Shown here: one piece after another, positions 1-11,753 of the stretch
Layout of the letters: every line of letters starts with the position of its first letter
How positions within the stretch are numbered: position 1 is the stretch's first letter
Source of the DNA: Bathymodiolus brooksi
Lineage: Eukaryota > Mollusca > Bivalvia > Mytilida > Modiolidae
DNA: 64,000 nt
Assembly: GCA_963680875.1 (NCBI GenBank)
Contig: OY804585.1
Span: 46,979,414 to 47,043,413 of the forward strand
Reading direction: 5' to 3'
Position numbers and translations under genes: made by a program
Notes under the pieces: model-generated
Told to the model about the DNA's origin: nothing
The model's input: the letters and a program-made list of their open reading frames with translations, nothing else
The model's database searches: none

Positions 1-463
1 TGATATTGACAAATTAGTGAACTCGACCCACATTTTGAATCATAGATTTTTGTTGCAGAAAAGTCTATAATATTGTGTGCTTAATCCAATATGTTTTATC
101 AGACATGAATTTTAAGTTTTGTTCCATGCTGAATGAAAGATTCTTGTTTTTGTGACTAAGGAACAGATATCCGATCGATATGTTAAGAAAAGTTATCATG
201 CTTATCTGTACAATGACAACATAACAAAATTGAACGAATCGTTTGTGCAAATTTACAAGCCGTCATTTTATTTTCACTGGAAGAGAATTTAATGTATGTC
301 AGACAATTTAATATAATGTGTATAAAATCTTGTATTCTTGAACATGTTAGCATATTTTAGTATGTAAAATGTGCTATTTTTTTAATTGGACAACTGTATT
401 TTGATGCGGTATATAAGCTGCATTGACATGAAATAAATTATATTAAACATGAAAAAAAAATAA
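1..463. other. AT-rich sequence without recognisable features
   Basis: No convincing exon, repeat end or RNA gene seen. By position it is probably intron or 3' part of NUP35. The C-terminal NUP35 exons were searched for here and not found. Confidence 0.4.
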
Positions 464-1439
464 ACTAGGAGCTGAGCCTGTGTCGCTCACCTTTCATTCT
501 GCTTTGAGGAAACTTAATACAGAACCTTCTATAGGTGCTTCCCACCAAATTTCGGCTCATTTTGGCCAAGCAGTTTCAGAGAAGAAGATTTTTAGAAATC
601 GACCAATCTAAAACAAGAATTGCCTGTGGCAACCATATTTGTTAATGGATCAAAACGAAATGAGCAAATTCTATAGAGGACCTTCCATAGATGCTTCTTA
701 CCAAGTTTCATATCATTTGGCCAAGCGGTTTCAGAGGAAAAGCTGTTTTAGAAATCGACCAACAAGAAACAAGAATTGCCTATCATGGCCATGTTTGTTA
801 ACGGATCAAAACGGAATGAGCAATTCCCAGTAGAGGACCTTCCATAGATGCTTCCTACCACGTTTCGGTCAATTTGGCCAAGCTGTTTTAGAGTAGAAGA
901 TTTTTAGAGATCGACCAATCAGAAACAAGAATTGCCTGTGGTGGCCATGTTTGTTAATAGATCGGGACAAAATGAGCATTCTTTATAGAGGACCTTCCAT
1001 AGATGCTTCCTACCAAGTTTTGGTTCATTTGGCAAAGCAGTTTCAGAGGAGAAGATTTTTTAGAAATCAACCAACCAGAAACAAGAATTGTCTGTGGTGG
1101 CCATGTTTGTTAATGGTTCGGGACGAAATGAGCAATCGCAACAGAGAACTTTCCACAGATGCTTCCTACCAAGTCTCGTGTTCATTTGGCTAAACGGTTT
1201 CAGAAGAGAAGAATCTTAAAAAATCAGCCAATCAGAAACAAGAATCGCCTGTGGTGGCCATGTTTGTAAACGGATCGGGACGGAATGAGCAATCTTTATA
1301 GAGGACCTTCCATAGATGCTTCTTACCAAGTTTCACTTCATTTGGCTAAGGGGTTTCAGAGGGGAAGATTAAAACGTGAAAAGTTGACGGACGCCAAGTG
1401 ATGGCAAAAGCTCACGTTGCCTTTGGCAAGGTGAGCTAA
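464..1439 (+). mobile_element. Pearl-type Helitron-like element, copy A
   Basis: Begins with a version of the family's 5' end (GAGCCTGTGTCGCTCACCTT), continues as tandem units of about 155 bp containing the phrases CAATCAGAAACAAGAATTGC and AGAGGACCTTCCATAGATGC, and ends AAGTGATGGCAAAAGCTCAC followed by the hairpin TTGCC-TTT-GGCAA and AAGGTGAGCTAA. This layout (unique 5' end, tandem core, short ACGG-rich stretch, hairpin near a CTRR end) is that of bivalve pearl elements, which are non-autonomous Helitron relatives. No coding capacity is likely; short open frames in it are repeat artefacts. Confidence 0.85.
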
Positions 1440-1592
1440 AAATAGATTTTTTTGTAGTAAATTCTATTACACAGTGGGAAACAAGCTGCATAGAAATATG
1501 GGTTATTTTCTCTGATGCTGAGCATAACCGCTATGTAAAGAGACATCTACATCCTATGGAGCATGAATCACACAATTTTAAGAAATACTAAC

Positions 1593-1721
1593 CTTTTCAA
1601 TGCAGGGTGTGACCCCTACCATAATATTACCAGCAAACATTTTGCCATTTTTACTGAGAGCTTTTTTAGCCTGTAATTTTGATTGGTAGTGTAAATGCAT
1701 CCAGTTTCCTTCCGAGGCAAT
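1593..1721 (-). CDS. NUP35: NUP35 exon, C-terminal half of the RRM (MPPN) domain
   Basis: 43 codons, phase 0 at both ends. The translation contains [20 protein letters not shown], then [19 protein letters not shown], which lines up closely with the second half of the Nup35/Nup53 RRM-like dimerisation domain as I know it from vertebrate NUP35 ([20 protein letters not shown], then IMIGVKPCIDK). On the minus strand the exon follows an acceptor (tatttccag) and is followed by a donor (gttagt). Nup35 is a structural nucleoporin that links Nup93, Nup155 and the membrane nucleoporin NDC1 at the inner ring of the nuclear pore. The remaining C-terminal exons, including the membrane-binding end, were not found and should lie beyond the left edge of the window. 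Confidence 0.95.
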
Positions 1722-1761
1722 CTGGAAATATAGACAAAATTAAGTATATGGCTCAAATTAA

Positions 1762-2296
1762 ACTAGAGGCTCAGTAGGCTGAGCCTGTGTCACTCACCTT
1801 TCATTCTGCTTTGAAGAAACTTAATACAAAACCTTCCATACATGTAGATTCTTTCTACCAAGTTTCGGTTCATATGGCTAAGCAGTTTCAAAGGAGAAGA
1901 TTTCTTAGAAATCGACCAATCAGAAACAAGAATTGCATGTGGTGGCTATATTTGCTAACCGATCGGGACGAAATGAGCAATCTTCATAGAGGACATGCCA
2001 TAGATGCTTCCTACCAAGTTTCGGTTCATTTAGCCAAGCGGTTTCAGAAGAGAAGATTTCTAAAAATTGGCCAATCAGAAACAAGAATTGCCTGTGGCGG
2101 CCATGCTTAGTAATGGATCATAACAAAATGTGCACTCTTTAGAGAGGACCTTCCATAGATGCTTCCTACCAAGTTTCAGTTCATTTGGCTGAGGGTTTTC
2201 AGATGAGAAGATTAAAATGTGAAAAGTAAACGGATGACAGACGACGGACACCAAGTGATGGCAAAAGCTCATATTGCCTTTGGCAAGGTTTGCTAA
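1762..2296 (+). mobile_element. Pearl-type Helitron-like element, copy B
   Basis: Starts ACTAGAGGCTCAGTAGGCTG with a 5' stem (AGGCTCAG / CTGAGCCT), has about two core units, and ends with the TTGCC-TTT-GGCAA hairpin and a decayed GGTTTGCTAA terminus. It lies in the NUP35 intron between exons 1721 and 5669. Confidence 0.85.
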
Positions 2297-2445
2297 AAAG
2301 AATATTAAAATGTGAATACCTACTTGTAATGTATAGAATAAACATGTAACACTATATCAGCATTAGTTAATTTCTAAGGGAGATAATGGAAAGAGTTATC
2401 TTTCTTTTAAACAGTTTAGGCAAGAGTTATCTTTCTTTTAATTCG

Positions 2446-3423
2446 CGATAAGTTATCGATCAGCAAAAAAAAAAAAGAATCCACGTAAATTTCCACCCTT
2501 TAGTACACAAGTTTTTTTTTATTTTCTTAAATAATTGTATAAGATCTATTGTAGTATGACTGTATAATGAATACTTAACAATTATACACTGTCATTCTTA
2601 AAGCTGTTGAAATGACGCTTTTAAAATATCCAACATGGGGGGAAACCTTCCCGAAAACAATGCATATGTTGACAATGATCATGAATAAACAACAAACAAT
2701 GCCTTTTTATTTAAGTGATGAACTAGCATCCACGCCATACAATCATAACTGAGATCATTTATTGTTAATCGGATTATACTTTACAGCTGTGAGTAATCAA
2801 ACTTCTAGACTTGACATAAAAATTGACAAATACATTTGATTACTTTTTTCCTTTTTTATGTTAATCATTAAAAGCTTGTGTAAACACACTCTGGCAGTCT
2901 AATTATACATAAAGTAATTATGACACCTTTATAAAAAGTATACAAACACTAAATCTTATCGACAATATTATTGATTCTTTTACGCACGGTTAGATATAGT
3001 CACACTTTTATTTTTTGCTTATTTTGAGTATTAATTCTCTGAATAATTAAAAGGTATTATATGGATTTAATGATTTTGTGGAATAGTGCCCAAACAAGTA
3101 AAGAAATACGAAAATATTTGACAATAGTAAACATTTTCGTTTATAAATAATGCGCATCCCTCCTGCAAAATAAAGAATCTGGACAAAATCCTGTGCATTA
3201 TGCATAAGAAATTACCATACTCAATTATTTCAAAACATTTCCTATTTTGAATTGTTGGTCAACCAATTCAGATAATGTAATTCTAATATAACAGTCAATC
3301 TGCTAAAATTTGATTTTGGTTAAAACTCAGGATCGTGAAAATTAAGTACCACTAAAAAAAATTCCACCAATTTGGAAGAAAACCACGAAATTTGGCTCCC
3401 GTGAAAAAAGCCACTTATACGGT
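2446..3423 (-). repeat. Dispersed inverted-repeat element related to 38158-39022
   Basis: The stretch around 3240-3420 is the reverse complement of 38164-38345, and the stretch around 2465-2640 corresponds to 38760-38965. The outer end reads GCCACTTATACGGTATTG here and ATACTGTATAAGTGG in the other copy. This copy seems to have lost its left terminal repeat. Confidence 0.65.
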
Positions 3424-3751
3424 ATTGTCTTCTCCTGAGGGAACTGTTTTCCTATACCTCACCAGACAACACTATAGGAAACTGTTCCTGAGGGAGAAGA
3501 AACTAATATGTTTAGTACATGTCATCTCATTCTGGACATAAAAGGAAAAAAAACCACTTAAATTCAACATTATAATAATAATAACAAAATTGCTAAACTT
3601 CACCATGTTGACAGCAAACAATAAACAGATGTCTATTTTAACTGAGGTAAATCTGGCGAAAAATATATAAAAATTATGCAGGGTTGTCTACCCACTGCTG
3701 GAAATCGCTTCAAACTGGTATAGTTCTCATAGCTAGGTATAGTCATCCGTT

Positions 3752-4020
3752 GCCAAGATTAAGCATAGACTGATAAGAAAGGCCAAGACTAAGCATAGAC
3801 TGATAAGAAAGGCAAAGACTAAGCATAGACTGATAAGAAAGGCAAAGACTAAGCATAGACTGATAAGAAAGGCAAAGACTAAGCATAGACTGATAAGAAA
3901 GGCCAAGACTAAGCATAGACTGATAAGAAAGGCCAAGACTAAGCATAGACTGATAAGAAAGGCCAAGACTAAGCATAGACTGATAAGAAAGGCCAAGACT
4001 AAGCATAGACTGATAAGAAA
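3752..4020. repeat. 30-bp minisatellite, about 9 units
   Basis: Tandem unit CCAAGACTAAGCATAGACTG + ATAAGAAAGG, with only a C/A variant (GGCCAAG versus GGCAAAG). Because 30 is divisible by three it creates open frames on the minus strand; these are artefacts. It lies in a NUP35 intron. Confidence 0.95.
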
Positions 4021-4056
4021 TAGTAAACACTAATCATCCAATCAAAATAAAGTAAT

Positions 4057-5668
4057 CAGTAATCTGACCACATGATGTATATTCTACAGTAATTATCAGT
4101 AATCTGACCACATGATGTATATTCTACAGTAATTATCAGTAATCTGACCACATGATGTATATTCTATAGTAATTATCAGTAATCTGACCACATGATGTAT
4201 ATTCTACAGTAATTATCAGTAATCTGACCACATGATGTATATTCTATAGTAATTATCAGTAATCTGACCACATGATGTATATTCTACAGTAATTATCAGT
4301 AATCTGACCACATGATGTATATTCTACAGTAATTATCAGTAATCTGACCACATGATGTATATTCTACAGTAATTATCAGTAATCTGACCACATGATGTAT
4401 ATTCTACAGTAATTATCAGTAATCTGACCACATGATGTATATTCTATAGTAATTATCAGTAATCTGACCACATGATGTATATTCTACAGTAATTATCAGT
4501 AATCTGACCACATGATGTATATTCTACAGTAATTATCAGTAATCTGACCACATGATGTATATTCTACAGTAATTATCAGTAATCTGACCACATGATGTAT
4601 ATTCTACAGTAATTATCAGTAATCTGACCACATGATGTATATTCTATAGTAATTATCAGTAATCTGACCACATGATGTATATTCTATAGTAATTATCAGT
4701 AATCTGACCACATGATGTATATTCTACAGTAATTATCAGTAATCTGACCACATGATGTATATTCTATAGTAATTATCAGTAATCTGACCACATGATGTAT
4801 ATTCTACAGTAATTATCAGTAATCTGACCACATGATGTATATTCTACAGTAATTATCAGTAATCTGACCACATGATGTATATTCTACAGTAATTATCAGT
4901 AATCTGACCACATGATGTATATTCTACAGTAATTATCAGTAATCTGACCACATGATGTATATTCTACAGTAATTATCAGTAATCTGACCACATGATGTAT
5001 ATTCTATAGTAATTATCAGTAATCTGACCACATGATGTATATTCTACAGTAATTATCAGTAATCTGACCACATGATGTATATTCTACAGTAATTATCAGT
5101 AATCTGACCACATGATGTATATTCTACAGTAATTATCAGTAATCTGACCACATGATGTATATTCTACAGTAATTATCAGTAATCTGACCACATGATGTAT
5201 ATTCTATAGTAATTATCAGTAATCTGACCACATGATGTATATTCTATAGTAATTATCAGTAATCTGACCACATGATGTATATTCTACAGTAATTATCAGT
5301 AATCTGACCACATGATGTATATTCTATAGTAATTATCAGTAATCTGACCACATGATGTATATTCTACAGTAATTATCAGTAATCTGACCACATGATGTAT
5401 ATTCTACAGTAATTATCAGTAATCTGACCACGTGATGTATATTCTACAGTAATTATCAGTAATCTGACCACATGATGTATATTCTACAGTAATTATCAGT
5501 AATCTGACCACATGATGTATATTCTACAGTAATTATCAGTAATCTGACCACATGATGTATATTCTACAGTAATTATCAGTAATCTGACCACATGATGTAT
5601 ATTCTACAGTAATTATCAGTAATCTGACCACATGATGTATATTCTACAGTAATTATCAGTAATCTCAC
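4057..5668. repeat. 40-bp minisatellite, about 40 units, abutting a NUP35 splice donor
   Basis: Unit CAGTAATCTGACCACATGAT + GTATATTCTACAGTAATTAT. Units are nearly identical; the main variant is TTCTACAG/TTCTATAG. The right end runs into the donor of the exon at 5669-5738: in transcript sense each unit carries CATGTG|GTCAGATTACTG whereas the true junction is CATGTG|GTGAGATTACTG. The array therefore seems to have grown from the exon/intron junction itself. Confidence 0.95.
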
Positions 5669-5738
5669 CACATGTTTAACTATATTTCCATACTGTGAAA
5701 ACTGTTGAAGTATAAATGAAGCTGCTGCTGGTGGAAAT
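5669..5738 (-). CDS. NUP35: NUP35 exon, N-terminal half of the RRM (MPPN) domain
   Basis: 70 bp, starting in phase 2 (one base completes a Gly codon) and ending in phase 0. It encodes FPPAAASFILQQFSQYGNIV plus KHV, matching vertebrate [23 protein letters not shown]. The acceptor is ctctccag. The donor CATGTG|gtgagatt lies directly against a 40-bp minisatellite whose units contain a near copy of this same exon/intron junction. Joined to the exon at 1593-1721 it gives a continuous RRM fold. Confidence 0.95.
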
Positions 5739-5859
5739 CTGGAGAGAAAAAGACAATAATATACATGTTTTCTTTGTACTAGACCAACACGCTTAGTTGA
5801 ATTTTTATAGTGTTAACAAACTGAAACAACAAATATGCTGCTAGACATGTCACTCCACC

Positions 5860-6190
5860 CAAACACATTATCCGTAGTCTGAGCCAACTAGTCTTTGGCA
5901 CTTTGCTCTTACTTCTTAAAGCTATGTGTGCTTAGCAAAGAAGCAGCAAATAACAATATCATAATCTTTGGTTTGACCCGACCTGGGTTCAAACACAGGA
6001 TCTACCACAAACGAGGCAAGCAAGTTAACTTAATCATTACACCATAGATAAGGTAAAAATCTTGCTGTTTCAAAGTTGAATGGGACAGATGATATTACTT
6101 TTGGTGGAGGAAACCGCAGGACCTGGAGAAAACACCGACCTGTCACAAGTCACTGACAAACTTTATCACATAATGTTGTACATAAAAGCT
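5860..6190 (-). mobile_element. SINE fragments, antisense
   Basis: 6080-6180 contains the common SINE phrases of this window in antisense (GGTGGAGGAAACC, CACTGACAAACTTTATCACA). 5970-6020 contains an antisense B-box-like GACCTGGGTTCAAAC from a different tRNA-derived head. Both are partial. Confidence 0.5.
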
Positions 6191-6368
6191 ATCCTTACTA
6201 AATTAAGATGAAAGCTACTATGAACTTACAAAAGTTGTTCAAAAGAATGGATTGATCTAAGTTAAAAAAAAAACAAGGTTACATTGTATGTACTGACAGT
6301 AGTACAGAATCAAATTTCACCTACATATATTATCAATTACAATTCACTGACTTTTACGTAGTCAGTAA

Positions 6369-6594
6369 ATGTCGGATCAACTCTGCTATAAAACCGAATT
6401 CCCAGACGAACAGAGTCATACTCTTGAGGCTTTCGATCCAGACGACCCTACACTAATGGACTGCTATCCTACCTACGACACGAATACAGACCTTGGTGAC
6501 CGACCACCAACGACATGTTCGTTTCAAGCAAAAATCCAGAAGAAAACAGACAGAGCACTAATCTCTGTTATAGCAATCTGTCTGCAATACCTGC
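6369..6594 (+). other. GC-richer stretch with an open frame at the satellite edge
   Basis: An open frame starting MSDQLCYKTEFPDEQSHTLE runs about 75 codons before entering the 34-bp satellite. Base composition is visibly less AT-rich than the flanks. No family recognised. It could be the remnant of a gene, or the unique sequence from which the satellite was seeded (the last bases CCTGCAGAAGGTAGCC lead straight into the first unit). Confidence 0.25.
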
Positions 6595-9500
6595 AGAAGG
6601 TAGCCAGATGTATAACCTCAATAACTACAGAAGGTAGCCAGATGTATAACCTCAATAACTACATAAGGTAGCCAGACATATAACCTCAATAACTACAGAA
6701 GGTAGCCAGATGTATAACCTCAATAACTACAGAAGGTAGCCGGACATATAACCTCAATAACTACAGAAGGTAGCCAGATGTATAACCTCAATAACTACAG
6801 AAGGTAGCCAGACGTATAACCTCAATAACTACAGAAGGTAGCCAGATGTATAACCTCAATAACTACAGAAGGTAGCCAGACGTATAACCTCAATAACTAC
6901 ATAAGGTAGCCAGACGTATAACCTCAATAACTACAGAAGGTAGCCGGACATATAACCTCAATAACTACAGAAGGTAGCCAGACGTATAACCTCAATAACT
7001 ACAGAAGGTAGCCAGATGTATAACCTCAATAACTACAGAAGGTAGCCAGATGTATAACCTCAATAACTACAGAAGGTAGCCAGATGTATAACCTCAATAA
7101 CTACAGAAGGTAGCCAGACATATAACCTCAATAACTACAGAAGGTAGCCAGATGTATAACCTCAATAACTACAGAAGGTAGCCAGACGTATAACCTCAAT
7201 AACTACAGAAGGTAGCCAGACATATAACCTCAATAACTACATAAGGTAGCCAGACGTATAATCTCAATAACTACATAAGGTAGCCAGACGTATAACCTCA
7301 ATAACTACAGAAGGTAGCCAGACGTATAACCTCAATAACTACATAAGGTAGCCAGACATATAACCTCAATAACTACAGAAGGTAGCCAGATGTATAACCT
7401 CAATAACTACAGAAGGTAGCCAGATGTATAACCTCAATAACTACAGAAGGTAGCCAGATGTATAACCTCAATAACTACAGAAGATAGCCAGACGTATAAC
7501 CTCAATAACTACATAAGGTAGCCAGACGTATAACCTCAATAACTACAGAAGGTAGCCGGACATATAACCTCAATAACTACAGAAGGTAGCCGGACATATA
7601 ACCTCAATAACTACAGAAGGTAGCCAGACGTATAACCTCAATAACTACAGAAGGTAGCCGGACATATAACCTCAATAACTACAGAAGGTAGCCAGACATA
7701 TAACCTCAATAACTACATAAGGTAGCCAGACGTATAACCTCAATAACTACATAAGGTAGCGACGTATAACCTCAATAACTACAGAAGGTAGCCAGACGTA
7801 TAACCTCAGTAACTACAGAAGGTAGCCAGACATATAACCTCAATAACTACAGAAGGTAGCCAGACGTATAACCTCAATAACTACAGAAGGTAGCCAGATG
7901 TATAACCTCAATAACTACAGAAGGTAGCCAGATGTATAACCTCAATAACTACAGAAGGTAGCCAGACGTATAACCTCAATAACTACAGAAGGTAGCCAGA
8001 TGTATAACCTCAATAACAACAGAAGGTAGCCAGACGTATAACCTCAATAACTACATAAGGTAGCCAGACGTATAACCTCAATAACTACAGAAGGTAGCCG
8101 GACATATAACCTCAATAACTACAGAAGGTAGCCAGACGTATAACCTCAATAACTACAGAAGGTAGCCAGACGTATAACCTCAATAACTACAGAAGGTAGC
8201 CAGATGTATAACCTCAATAACTACAGAAGATAGCCGGACGTATAACCTCAATAACTACAGAAGATAGCCAGACGTATAACCTCAATAACTACAGAAGGTA
8301 GCCAGATGTATAACCTCGATAACTACAGAAGGTAGCCTGACGTATAACCTCAATAACTACAGAAGGTAGCCAGACGTATAACCTCAATAACTACAGAAGG
8401 TAGCCGGACGTATAACCTCAATAACTACAGAAGGTAGCCGGACATATAACCTCAATAACTACAGAAGGTAGCCAGACGTATAACCTCAATAACTACAGAA
8501 GGTAGCCAGACATATAACCTCAATAACTACAGAAGGTAGCCGGACATATAACCTCAATAACTACAGAAGGTAGCCGGACATATAACCTCAATAACTACAG
8601 AAGGTAGCCGGACATATAACCTCAATAACTACAGAAGGTAGCCAGACGTATAACCTCAATAACTACAGAAGGTAGCTGGACGTATAACCTCAATAACTTC
8701 AGAAGGTAGCCGGACATATAACCTCAATAACTACAGAAGGTAGCCGGACATATAACCTCAATAACTACAGAAGGTAGCCAGATGTATAACCTCAATAACT
8801 ACAGAAGGTAGCCAGAGGTATAACCTCAATAACTACAGAAGGTAGCTGGACGTATAACCTCAATAACTACAGAAGGTAGCTGGACATATAACCTCAATAA
8901 CTACAGAAGGTAGCCGGACATATAACCTCAATAACTACAGAAGGTAGCCAGATGTATAACCTCAATAACTACAGAAGGTAGCCGGACATATAACCTCAAT
9001 AACTACAGAAGGTAACTGGACATATAACCTCAATAACTACAGAAGGTAGCCAGACATATAACCTCAATAACTACAGAAGGTAGCCAGACGTATAACCTCA
9101 ATAACTACAGAAGGTGGCCAGATGTATAACCTCAATAACTACAGAAGGTAGCCAGATGTATAAGCTCAATAACTACAGATGGTAGCTGGACGTATAACCT
9201 CAATAACTACAGAAGGTAGCCGGACATATAACCTCAATAATTACAGAAGGTAGCTGGACGTATAACCTCAATAACTACAGAAGGTAGCCGGACATATAAC
9301 CTCAATAACTACAGAAGGTAGCCGGACATATAACCTCAATAACTACAGAAGGTAGCCGGACATATAACCTCAATAACTACAGAAGGTAGCCAGACGTATA
9401 ACCTCAATAACTACAGAAGGTAGCCAGACGTATAACCTCAATAACTACAGAAGGTAGCCAGACGTATAACCTCAATAACTACAGAAGGTAGCCAGACATC

Positions 9501-11753
9501 TAACCTCAATAACTACAGAAGGTAGCCAGACGTATAACCTCAATAACTACAGAAGGTAGCCAGATGTATAACCTCAATAACTACAGAAGGTAGCCAGACG
9601 TATAACCTCAATAACTACAGAAGGTAGCCAGACGTATAACCTCAATAACTACAGAAGGTAGCCGGACATATAACCTCAATAACTACAGAAGATAGCCAGA
9701 TGTATAACCTTAATAACTACAGAAGGTAGCCAGACATATAACCTCAATAACTACAGAAGGTAGCCGGACGTATAACCTCAATAACTACAGAAGGTAGCCA
9801 GACGTATAACCTCAATTACTACAGAAGGTAGCCGGACATATAACCTCAATAACTACAGAAGGTAGCCGGACATATAACCTCAATAACTACAGAAGGTAGC
9901 CGGACATATAACCTCAATAACTACAGAAGGTAGCCAGACGTATAACCTCAATAACTACAGAAGGTAGCCAGACGTATAACCTCAATAACTACAGAAGGTA
10001 GCCAGACGTATAACCTCAATAACTACAGAAGGTAGCCAGACGTATAACCTCAATAACTACAGAAGGTAGCCAGACGTATAACCTCAATAACTACAGAAGG
10101 TAGCCAGACATCTAACCTCAATAACTACAGAAGGTAGCCAGATGTATAACCTCAATAACTACAGAAGGTAGCCAGACGTATAAGCTCAATAACTACAGAA
10201 GGTAGCCAGACGTATAACCTCAATAACTACAGAAGGTAGCCAGACGTATAACCTCAATAACTACAGAAGGTAGCCAGACGTATAACCTCAATAACTACAG
10301 AAGGTAGCCAGACGTATAACCTCAATAACTACAGAAGGTAGCCAGATGTATAACCTCAATAACTACAGAAGGTAGCCAGATGTATAAGCTCAATAACTAC
10401 AGAAGGTAGCTGGACGTATAACCTCAATAACTACAGACGGTAGCCGGACATATAACCTCAATAACTACAGAAGGTAGCTGGACGTATAACCTCAATAACT
10501 ACAGAAGGTAGCCGGACATATAACCTCAATAACTACAGAAGGTAGCCGGACATATAACCTCAATAACTACAGAAGGTAGCCAGACGTATAACCTCAATAA
10601 CTACAGAAGGTAGCTGGACATATAACCTCAATAACTACAGAAGGTAGCCAGACATATAACCTCAATAACTACAGAAGGTAGCCAGATGTATAACCTCAAT
10701 AACTACAGAAGGTAGCCAGACGTATAAGCTCAATAACTACAGAAGGTAGCCAGACGTATAACCTCAATAACTACAGAAGGTAGCCAGACGTATAACCTCA
10801 ATAACTACAGAAGGTAGCCAGACGTATAACCTCAATAACTACAGAAGGTAGCCAGATGTATAACCTCAATAACTACAGAAGGTAGCCAGATGTATAAGCT
10901 CAATAACTACAGAAGGTAGCTGGACGTATAACCTCAATAACTACAGACGGTAGCCGGACATATAACCTCAATAACTACAGAAGGTAGCCGGACGTATAAC
11001 CTCAATAACTACAAAAGGTAGCCGGACATATAACCTCAATAACTACAGAAGGTAGCCGGACATATAACCTCAATAACTACAGAAGGTAGCCGGACATATA
11101 ACCTCAATAACTACAGAAGGTAGCCAGACGTATAACCTCAATAACTACAGAAGGTAGCCAGACGTATAACCTCAATAACTACAGAAGGTAGCCAGACGTA
11201 TAACCTCAATAACTACAGAAGGTAGCCAGACGTATAACCTCAATAACTACAGAAGGTAGCCAGATGTATAACCTCAATAACTACAGAAGGTAGCCAGACG
11301 TATAACCTCAATAACTACAGAAGGTAGCCAGACGTATAACCTCAATAACTACAGAAGGTAGCCAGATGTATAACCTCAATAACTACAGAAGGTAGCCAGA
11401 CGTATAACCTCAATAACTACAGAAGGTAGCCAGACGTATAACCTCAATAACTACAGGAGGTAGCCAGATGTATAACCTCAATAACTACAGAAGGTAGCCA
11501 GACGTATAACCTCAATAACTACAGAAGGTAGCTAGACGTATAACCTCAATAACTACAGAAGGTAGCCGGACATATAACCTCAATAACTACAGAAGGTAGC
11601 CAGATGTATAACCTCAATAACTACAGAAGATAGCCAGACGTATAACCTCAATAACTACAGAAGATAGCCAGACATATAACTTCAATAACTACAGAAGGTA
11701 GCCGGACGTATAACCTCAATAACTACAGAAGGTAGCCAGACGTATAACCTCAA
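6595..11753. repeat. 34-bp satellite, left block, about 152 units
   Basis: Unit AGAAGGTAGCCAGACGTATA + ACCTCAATAACTAC with recurring variants (GATGTATA, GACATATA, GCCGGAC, GCTGGAC, ACATAAGG). It fills the NUP35 intron between exons 5738 and 16156 and is interrupted by pearl copy C. Confidence 0.97.

Noticed and set aside
3733..4030. Repetitive minus-strand open frames (AFLISLCLV-type repeats)
   Set aside because: They are a 30-bp minisatellite read in frame; the hydrophobic repeats have no start context or flanking exon.
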